Positions 55,453 through 64,000 of a DNA stretch of 64,000 nt are shown here, one piece after another (positions within the stretch are counted from its first letter, which is position 1; every line of letters begins with the position of its first letter). The notes beneath the pieces are model-generated. The model made no database searches, was not told where the DNA came from, and saw only the letters and a program-made list of their open reading frames with translations. A program made the position numbers and the translations under genes. The stretch is from Umbilicaria muhlenbergii (Eukaryota > Ascomycota > Lecanoromycetes > Umbilicariales > Umbilicariaceae): positions 3,993,570-4,057,569 of the forward strand of contig KK106983.1 of the NCBI GenBank assembly GCA_000611775.1, read 5' to 3'.

Positions 55453-58400
55453 ATGGCTCCTCCAAGCAAACAAACCTCAGGCGAGGTCTACCTCCTGCCA
55501 TTGACCGACGGCGGAGCCCCCGACGTTCCTGGCGAGTACATCTACCTCCCGCCGCCCTCGGACCCTGCATACCTCGTCCGCTTTGCTATCGAAGGCACAA
55601 GCTCGATATGCCGTGAGGGTAGCCTATGGGTCAACGCCCCGGCTGCTGGGGAACACTTCCAGCGGGACAACTTCCGCGAGTACAAGTGAGCTTCTCTCCT
55701 CATGATACGAGCAACTAGGTATACTGACCAAAGGTCATAGATTGCACCCGGACTTCACTCGGACTCTCGAGATAGACATTCCTATCGTTTCAGCAGGGGC
55801 CTTCGCATTCTATACCACCTACACTCCTCTACCGGACTTCTCAACCTCGTCTCCAGCAGCACCCAAACCTACTCGCACGAAGACCTACTACATTGACGTC
55901 AGCCCGAACCTTACCCTGAACGGAACCCACATACCTATTGACGCTCTTTCCATCTTCTCCGTGCTTTCGAAATTCATGGGCAAATACCCGAGAGATTTCG
56001 AGAAACACCTGAAAGGCATTGGTCAACGTGGGTACAACATGGTGCATTTCACGCCGTTAATGCAAAGAGGAGAGTCGAACTCGCCATATAGCATATACGA
56101 TCAACAAGCGTTCGACTCGCTGTGCTTTCCCAATGGAGAGGAAGACGTTGCTCGTATGATCGAAACCATGGAAACTGAGTACGGTCTCCTAGGTTTGACC
56201 GACGTTGTCTGGAACCATACAGCGAACAACAGCAAATGGCTGGAAGAGCACCCAGAGGCTGGTTACAACGTCGATACCGCGCCGTGGCTCGAATCTGCGT
56301 TGGAACTTGACACCGCTCTTCTGAAATTCAGCAACGACCTCGAAAAGCTTGGATTACCTACAACGCTCAATACAAGTGGTGACCTAGAGAAGCTTATGGC
56401 CGGTATGAAGACTCACGTGCTCGCCAAATTACGACTTTGGGAGTACTATGTAGTCCACGTCGAGCGGAATGCCGAGGCTGCAGTAGAGGCTTGGACGGCT
56501 GGGAAGATTACATTTCCAGATGGTGGCTTCGGAGGATCCGGAGTTGGCGGACTGGAGGGTGTCAAGGACTGGCCACTGAAACGAAAAGCAGATTTCCTTA
56601 TGGAGAACAGTTTCATTGGAGCGAAGGAACTAGGTCCTCGATACTACCGACGCATCGATCCTCAGGTGGGTGCTGCTCTCCTGACTACTCTCTATGGCCG
56701 GTATGATCCAGAAGACGACGGTGCCCCCGCCCCAGCGGCCGCCATCAGTTCGATGACTAGAATCCTCGATGAGCTCAATTTGCCGTTGTATCGCGAGTAT
56801 GACTCCGACGCGGCGGTGATATATGAGCAGCTGTACAACCGCGTGAAATATGTTCGATTGGATGATCACGGCCCAAAGGCCGGTCCAATTACGCCAGAGA
56901 GTCTTTTCATCGAATCTTACTTCACTAGACTTCCTCTGAACGCTACGACAAAGAAGCACAGCTCCAAGAGCCTGGCCTTGGTAAACAATGGCTGGATCTG
57001 GGCCGCTGATGCCATGAAAGACAATGCAGGCCCAGGCTCTCGAGCTTACTTGCGAAGAGAAGTTATTGTCTGGAGTGACTGCGTCAAGCTACGTTACGGT
57101 AAGTCATCGGAAGACAATCCTTACCTATGGGATTTCATGGCAAGGTACACTCGTCTAATGGCCAAATACTTCGCTGGTTTCCGCATCGACAACTGCCATT
57201 CAACACCTATAGCGGTCGCCGAATACCTTCTAGACGAGGCACGAAAGGTAAGGCCAGACCTGGCTGTCTTTGCAGAACTCTTCACTGGTTCTGAGGAGAT
57301 GGACTTTGTGTTCGTCGAGAGGCTGGGACTTAGTGCTCTTATCCGTGAAGCTATGCAAGCCTGGAGTACCGGTGAGATGAGCAGGCTGGTCCACCGACAC
57401 GGAGGTAGGCCCATTGGTAGCTTCGAGACCGACGAGATCACCGGCAGCGACAAGCTAGCCCTCCAAAATGGACAAACCAATGGCGTCAACGAAGCCTCCG
57501 GTTCCAATGACGAAGTTATTCATAAGATCAAGCGAAGCCCAGTGCATGCCTTGTTCTTTGATTGCACTCATGATAACGAGGTGCCAGCTCAGAAACGCGA
57601 TGCGAGGGATACATTACCTAACAGTGCGCTGGTCAACATGTGCGCATGTGCCACCGGCAGCGTAATGGGCTATGATGAAATTTACCCTAAGCTTCTTGAC
57701 CTCGTCCACGAAAAGCGTGTATACAGTTCCTATTTTTCGGACCACGATGTCAAGATAGGCGGCGGTGAAGGAGGCATCGGTGGTATCAAGAAACTCCTGA
57801 ATCAAATCCATACCTTAATGGGTCAGGAGGGATATGATGAGACATTCATCCACCACGAGGGCGAGTACATCACGGTGCATCGGGTACATCCAAAGTCAAG
57901 AAAGGGGCACTTCCTGATTGCTCATACGGCGTATCCGGGATACGGCAATGGCAACGGTGGCCTGAGTCCTGTACATTTGGCTGGCACCAAAGCGAAACTT
58001 ATGGGTAGTTGGAAACTTGAGGTTGACGCCAGCGACTCCGCTAAAGAAGCTGTGTTGGCCGACAAGAATTTTCTCAGGGGGCTTCCAAGTCGTGTCGTTA
58101 ATTTACAAGGTATCGGTATCGATATCAAAGCTGATGAAACGATCCTCACTGTACCCGATCACTTCCCTCCCGGTAGCATTGCGCTCTTTAAAACTTGGAT
58201 CCCCGGCGCTGAGCATTCCGAAGGCTTGGACAACTTTGTTACCACTGGTGCACGGAAAGCTTTTAGTAAGCTCAGCTTAGTTGACCTGAATTTTGTGCTC
58301 TACCGGTGCGAAGCCGAAGAACGTGATTTCAGCGACGGTCGTGACGGAGTCTATACCATCCCAAACTACGGACCTTTGGTGTACGCAGGACTTCAAGGAT

Positions 58401-60238
58401 GGTGGAGTGTTCTTCGAGATGTCATCCGGAATAATGAACTTGGCCATCCAATCTGCAATCATCTTCGAGACGGTCAATGGGCTCTGGACTACATTGTAGG
58501 CAGGCTAGAACGCATGGCAAAAGAAGAGGGCTTTCAGTCCTTGCATGGACCGGCGCGTTGGTTGGCAGAGCGCTTCGACGCTATCCGCAAGGTTCCAAAC
58601 TTTCTGTTACCACGATACTTCGCTATGACCATTCAAACGGCATACAGCGCGGCCTGGGACCGAGGCCTCGAACTTATGAGCGACGATATTCAGTATGGCC
58701 AGCGCTTCTTACAGAGTCTAGCGATGACCAGTGTGCAGATGACGGGCTATGTGAAGTCGGCCTCGCTATATCCTGACAGAAATGTTCCGTGCCTTGCAGC
58801 AGGTCTTCCCCACTTTACGTGTAGCTGGGCGCGCTGTTGGGGAAGAGACGTCTTCATCTCTTTGAGAGGCCTCCTCCTGGCGACTGGCAGATATGCAGAT
58901 GCCAGAGAGCACATCCTGGCGTTCGCAAGCGTAGTCAAACATGGCATGATCCCCAACCTCTTGAGCGGCGGCAAGCTCCCCCGTTACAACTCGCGGGACT
59001 CTATATGGTTCTTCCTGCAGAACATTCAAGATTACACGAAGATGGTACCCAAAGGAATGAACCTTTTACAGGAGAAAGTGCACAGGCGTTTTCTTCCTTA
59101 TGACGATACGGACTTTCCCTATGACGACCCGCGAGCTTACTCAAAGACATCCACTATTGAGGAAATTGTCCAAGAAGCACTGCAAAGGCACGCTACTGGC
59201 CTCTCCTTCCGCGAAGCCAATGCTGGTCCCAACCTGGACATGCAGATGAAGCCCGAGGGATTCCAGATCGATATCTATGTCGACTGGGAAACAGGTATCA
59301 TCTTCGGCGGCAACCAACACAACTGCGGCACCTGGATGGACAAGATGGGAGAAAGCGAACGCGCCGGAAGCAAAGGCGTCCCCGGAACCCCGCGAGATGG
59401 AGCCGCAGTCGAGATCACCGGTCTCCTATGCAGCACCCTCACCTGGGTCGCTGAACTGCACCAAGCCGGCAACTGGAGCTTCGACGGCGTTCAGACCTCG
59501 GACGGCACGAAAATCTCCTACCGCGGCTGGTCGTCGCGCATCGAGAAGCACTTCGAGCGCTGCTACTACATCCCGCCGGACCCGAAAGACGACGGCAAAT
59601 ACGACGTCAACAGCGCCATCGTCAACCGCCGCGGCATCTACAAAGACCTCTACAAATCGGGAAAGGAATACGAGGACTACCAACTCCGCCCCAACTTCCC
59701 CATCGCCATGACCGTCGCCCCGCAACTCTTCACCCCGGAAAAAGCCCTTGTTGCGCTCGCCCTCGCGGATCAAATCCTCCGCGGCCCCACCGGTATGGCG
59801 ACGCTCGACCCGTCCGATCTGAATTACAGACCTTACTACATCAACGGCGAAGACTCGACGGATTTCAAGACCTCCAAGGGGCGCAATTACCACCAGGGTC
59901 CCGAGTGGTTGTGGCCGACGGGGTTCTTTCTGCGCGCGTTGCTGAAGTTCGATCTTATGAGGAGAGATACGAAGGAGGAGCGCACGGAGGCGTTTCAGCA
60001 GATCACGAGACGGTTGGCGGGGTGTAAGAGGGCGATAGGGAAGTCGGCGTGGGCGGGGCTGCCGGAGTTGACGCAGAGGGGGGGGGAGGTGTGTGGTGAT
60101 TCGGTGAGTTTCTTCTGTTCGTCTCCGGTTGGATGGCCAGGCGGTGCTAACGGTATGTCGTAGTCGCCTACGCAGGCTTGGTCGTCGGGGTGTTTGATCG
60201 ATTTGTACTACGATGCTAAGGAATTGGCTGTGGAGTAA
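55453..60238 (+). CDS. GDB1: Glycogen debranching enzyme
   Basis: Exons 55453-55685, 55741-60103 and 60164-60238 give 1556 aa, the usual length. The bifunctional enzyme has 4-alpha-glucanotransferase activity in the N-terminal half and amylo-1,6-glucosidase activity in the C-terminal half, clearing branch points in cytosolic glycogen. Transferase motifs are LTDVVWNHTANNSKWL, FRIDNCHSTPI (D561), FAELFTGSEEMDFV (E590) and DCTHDNEVPAQKRDARDTLP (D689). C-terminal glucosidase blocks include SWARCWGRDVFISLRGLLLA and NQHNCGTWMDKMGES. The start MAPPSKQTSGEVYLLPL was preferred to 55396 by comparison with family N-termini. Confidence 0.97.
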
Positions 60239-60815
60239 TGCCCGCAGGGTTCATGGTCGAGGTCAAGGTCGGGGGAGAGGTTGGGCCTTGAGGCTGGTGT
60301 AATTGAGTAGATGCGAGTCGGATAAGAAAACGGAAAAGTTTTGCGCCCGGAAACGAAGGAGAGGGGAATGCTGTACATAGAGAAGCTGTTTGAGGGATAG
60401 AATAGGAAGACTATTGTTACCGATCGACATGTTACTCATGAATGGAGCGCTGCAAAGCGGGAGTGTGTCGAAATTGCTTCTGTGAAGAAACTGGGTGTCG
60501 AGTGATAACCCCAGGGTACTTGGTCAGTTTTGTGCATTGAAGCTGTAGGATTTCCCCTTTGTCTTTCGAGCCATCTCGTACCTGTGGTATTATATCTCTA
60601 CCAATTCGTGCTGGTCCGATATAGAAAGTGGCGGAGTTGGCGTTGCAAGAAAACAAAATCCCGAGCGCTTACCGACTACGAGTACGCACCAAAGTCGCGT
60701 GGAAGCGATGTTCAGGGAAATTGCCACACTGGGAGAACACTATACGTTCGACTGTACAAACCACTAATCTAGTAATACCGAACCACGCTGACGAACTACA
60801 GCTACAAGAGCGCAT
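60239..60815. other. Convergent 3' region of GDB1 and CYT1
   Basis: About 580 bp between convergent stop codons; presumed 3' UTRs, no other feature. Confidence 0.5.
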
Positions 60816-62188
60816 TCAGTGCCTCCCCGTTGGCCTGCCCACCGGCGGGTTGTATACAATCTTTCTCGTCTTCATCGGCGACCATTTGTACCTATATCGA
60901 TCGCACATTAGCACACGCGCTGGGTTGATGTTGATTCAACGAGAGAGTGGGGAGGACGTACCGCTTGACCCACACACTCAGAGCGAACAGTACAGTCGTA
61001 ATAACCAGCACCTTCGCGCCCATTTTCTTCCGGTTGTCCATTTCCGGCTCGGCAGACCAGTTGAGGAATTCGACGACGTCTTTTGCCATCTGGGAGGTCG
61101 TGGCGGGGGTGCCGTCTTCGTATTCAACTAATCCGTCGTAGAGTACACGAGCCATTCCGATACCTGCAGCACCAAGTCAGCCTTCGTTCGGCTTATTGTC
61201 TTCCTTGTGAAACCCTACCAGTTCCCGGGAAATAAGGATTAAAGTTCAACCCCGGCGCCAACTGCACTCCTGGCGGCGGTTCCTCCGGGTACCCCGTCAA
61301 CAAACTAAAGATATAATTACATCCACCATGTCTCGCCTTAACCATCAAGCTAAGATCCGGCGGTAAAGCACCATTATTGGCGGCGCGAGCTTCCTCGTCG
61401 TTCTTGTACGGACGAGGAATATAGTCGGAGAGTTTTCCGGGGCGCTTCTCGATCTGGCCTTCGTCGTTGGGCTCGGTGTCGTATTCATTTTCTTCGGCCA
61501 TGGCTTTGGCTTCGTCTACGGTGTGCATGGCGCCGACGAGTGATCGGTAGGGGATACGGGATAGGGAGTGGCATGAGGAGCAGACTTCTCGGTAGACTTG
61601 GAAGCCTCGCCGAAGACTAGAGGTTGTGAGCATGCCGGCTGCTGTGTTGGGGGTTTCAAGGACACGTACGCCTGGTGGTCGAAAGTTTTTGTGAATTTCT
61701 CATGTTCCCATGGGTATTTGGCGGGATGTAGACTGTTTGTGATAGCCAGTCAGTACGTCTCCAGTCCTTGATAAAATAGTCACCCCCTTCCGTTCCGTTC
61801 CTCGGGGAATCCAAAACAACGCCGCTGCCATAGCAAAGACTGAACCTTCTGAGCCGTGGAACTTACCCTTCTTCTTGTGGCGTCATGGCAAATAGTTCCT
61901 GGCCAAACTGGTGATAGTACCAAGCAATTGAACCGACGGCAAGAGCTGTGGCGGCAGACCCAGCCACGGTCAACCGGAAGGGCGAAGAGGCAGCTTCAGA
62001 AGCCGAGCCAGAGGAAGACGAAGAGGCAGACCGCTACAGTTGAAGTTGAAGTAGGCCACCATGTCAGTCTCAGTTGGGACCGTAAGTATGGTGGGAGTGG
62101 AAGGTATGCCTACCACTGTAGCCCGACCAGCAGCATTGCGCGCACCAGCAGCCAAGCGCGCAGAGCGCAAAGCCGATCTCGCCAGCAT
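60816..62188 (-). CDS. CYT1: Cytochrome c1, heme protein of complex III
   Basis: Six minus exons (62188-62114, 62033-61867, 61732-61670, 61616-61219, 61163-60962, 60891-60816) give 326 aa. Cytochrome c1 passes electrons from the Rieske centre to cytochrome c in the inner membrane. The presequence [20 protein letters not shown] is basic. A hydrophobic sorting segment follows ([15 protein letters not shown]). [36 protein letters not shown] (CxxCH heme site) and [14 protein letters not shown] are diagnostic, and [20 protein letters not shown] carries the axial Met region. The membrane anchor is [20 protein letters not shown]. All exon phases keep the frame. Confidence 0.96.
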
Positions 62189-63705
62189 TGTGCTCTAGAG
62201 AGAGAAGGGCGGATCACAACAAAGGAGAGAGTGCTTGGGGGAATTGAGGCGATGCAATTGGCCGAGGGGAAGCGGACGAGGTTGAAGTGGTGATGATTTC
62301 GAGCTTTGACGCGGCCACTCTCATTGGCTGGCATGCTGACTAAGCGGAAAACTCCCCGAACTCGAATCACAACGCGGGATAAACAATGGTGGATTCGACG
62401 AAGCTCATGTTCAGACGATTGACTGTCGTTGAAGGCAAGCAAAGGTATCAGACTGCTCAGCACTCCAGACTCTGGCAGCATTTTGTCCCTTCAGGCAATG
62501 GCAGTATCATCTCTGCGCCCCGTACCATGTTGAAAAGCTGATTCTCTCGTCTGTTTTCACTGTACTGTCGTCGAAGCGCCTTTGCGACGACAACCCTGAC
62601 GCTTCAACACTTGGAACTCCCTCGCGATCATTTACCGATTCACGTTTACTCTCCCTCCACTGCCACCGCTGGCGCTTTGTTGTCAATGGCACCCGCTCGT
62701 CCATGACGACCAACACCTTCGACGCTTACATTACGCCAGGACACGAAATAACTAGGTTGATGACGCAGAGCGCAACAAACCTGTCGAGGGTTCTCTGTTA
62801 TGATAAGGAAGAGATGGTTGTGTCGACAACGCTGAAAGAGGGTTGTACACTTCGTAAATATGTTCTATCCGTCAAGCAATATCGAGAGGCAGAACGTGGC
62901 CGTTTGTAACGAGAGCAGTCCTGGCCATCAACCGCAAGATTAGGGGCGAAGTGAGGCTACATTGGGCCCTGGTGGCGAGCACGAGGCATGAGAAGTTTGA
63001 CCTGCTCTTACCTCTCAATAGAGCTTCCGCGAGGCTACTTGTTGTAGAGGTGCTGCTAGAACCTTTGTCCTCCCGCTAGTCGCCTCTATGGAGGACTGCC
63101 CGACTTGACCTCGTCTGATGTTTCGATCAGGCCTGGATGTTGTCATGTCGATGATGTCCTCATGTCATCACCCCACTTGAACAGTCGGCGAGATCCCTAC
63201 GCCTCGCAAAGCAATCGTGGTGATGCTAGATTGTACACAACCTCACGCCGCTGACGTGGGCGTGGTACCGCGCTCACTGCGGTGTCTGTATGGTAGAGGG
63301 ATGCTCTGCTGATCATGTAGACCTCACGTGGTCCCTTATAGAGGGTGGCCGTAATTACGCGAGGGGCTCGCGTCATTACGCCGGCCCCCTGCCTCTGTTT
63401 ATCTCCCATACAAATTTGGTGCGATAAGTACAATATCTCGGGGTCCGCGTAATGTGTCGACCCCCAATAATCATGCTTATTGCTGCTCACCACCCCCCCC
63501 ACCCNCCCCTCCACCCCAAAAAAAAAAAAACCACTTTTCGCCCCTGCTTTTTGGAAAGGGAGCGCTTCTGGATAGACCTCTCCACCTTCCACATAAACCT
63601 CTGAACTTCCGCATAGACCCTACTAACCTGATTGGGTATAAATACGTGTAGTAGACTGCGTCACTGCCTCATGAGCTCCGTGAATGAAGCCTGCCCTCTT
63701 CAATC
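62189..63705. other. 1.5-kb region with no supported gene
   Basis: Short frames only. C- and A-rich tracts and one undetermined base (63505) lie at about 63490-63530. A TATA-like GGGTATAAATACGTG lies at 63635 upstream of the ORF starting at 63706. Confidence 0.5.
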
Positions 63706-64000
63706 ATGGCAGAATTTTCTGATTCTCTTTCAAGTTCTGTAGCAGAATTCCACGACGTCATGGAGGACTTTGTGAACATTCAAATATCAGATTTCAATGA
63801 AGAATTGAATGAAGAAAACCCTGACAAGTCATCTCCTGAAACTGTTGTCAACTACCCTCTCATGCAACTGCTTTCTTCACTGACTGATCAGTCCTTTCCT
63901 ACCCTCACTGTCTTGATTCAGAAGGTGAATCTACATGCTGTCAAGCAAGACTACATCATCATCAAAGCAGGGTATAAAAAGAATGAAAATAATGAAGTGA
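63706..64000 (+). CDS. N-terminal part of an unidentified protein, cut by the window end
   Basis: Open from ATG at 63706 to the edge, 98 codons: MAEFSDSLSSSVAEFHDVME, then QISDFNEELNEENPDK, then VVNYPLMQLLSSLTDQSFPT and KQDYIIIKAGYKKN. The acidic leader followed by a basic IIIKAGYKKN segment could be the start of a MULE/FAR1-like transposase, but this cannot be confirmed here. A TATA-like element lies 70 bp upstream. Codon use is more AT-rich than in neighbouring host genes. Confidence 0.5.
   Translation, partial: MAEFSDSLSSSVAEFHDVMEDFVNIQISDFNEELNEENPDKSSPETVVNYPLMQLLSSLTDQSFPTLTVLIQKVNLHAVKQDYIIIKAGYKKNENNEV

Noticed and set aside
1-64000. CRISPR arrays, bacterial operons, riboswitches and tRNA genes
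   Set aside because: No regularly spaced identical repeats with unique spacers; spliced eukaryotic genes throughout. I could not identify a confident tRNA by eye.

Overview
This window looks like nuclear DNA of a filamentous ascomycete (Pezizomycotina, perhaps Dothideomycetes). The evidence is many short GT-AG introns (about 40-90 nt), fungal proteins such as PAM17, HIS1, RPS28, GPD1, glycogen debranching enzyme and cytochrome c1, a Dal5-type transporter, and abundant secreted or wall-type proteins. The class-level placement is inference only. The window holds one undetermined base (63505).

Left end, 1-10 kb, is repetitive and read mostly on the minus strand. A 3' piece of 28S rRNA (about 2753-3110, minus) is followed leftward by spacer DNA that I read as rDNA intergenic spacer. 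It carries 15 exact copies of the 10-mer TTACCCGGCC or its complement, eight of them paired into four hairpins with 10-bp stems and 7-8 nt loops. The core equals the known Reb1 recognition sequence, which suggests a Pol I terminator or replication-fork-barrier array. A deleted pogo-type element (1485-2278) sits in the TA of one such motif. On the other side, the 28S piece is fused near its sarcin-ricin loop to a long, lightly damaged LINE (ORF1, AP endonuclease, reverse transcriptase, zinc finger). Two tandem-repeat arrays follow.

12-23 kb holds two members of an unrecognised secreted protein family and a head-to-head partner, a surface membrane protein, a complete 4.1-kb Tc1/mariner-type transposon with about 140-bp inverted ends and extra non-transposase ORFs, and PAM17. 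23-38 kb holds an RRM-like protein, a Dal5-type transporter, a mucin-like membrane protein, a small secreted protein with a duplicated Cys motif, peptide N-glycanase A, an AT-rich block and an AT-hook/chromodomain protein. 40-46 kb holds a fourth member of the secreted family, a Cys-rich membrane protein, a FAR1-like zinc-finger protein and a two-helix membrane protein.

46-62 kb is conserved housekeeping sequence: HIS1 and RPS28 head to head, GPD1, a MULE-derived zinc-knuckle protein, glycogen debranching enzyme, and cytochrome c1 converging on it. The right edge opens an unidentified ORF.

The most novel item is the four-member secreted family (183-210 aa, motif WNANNHQTTxGV or NANNHQLTYGV). 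All four genes have one phase-2 intron at the same place, between the leader with Cys1 and the core domain.
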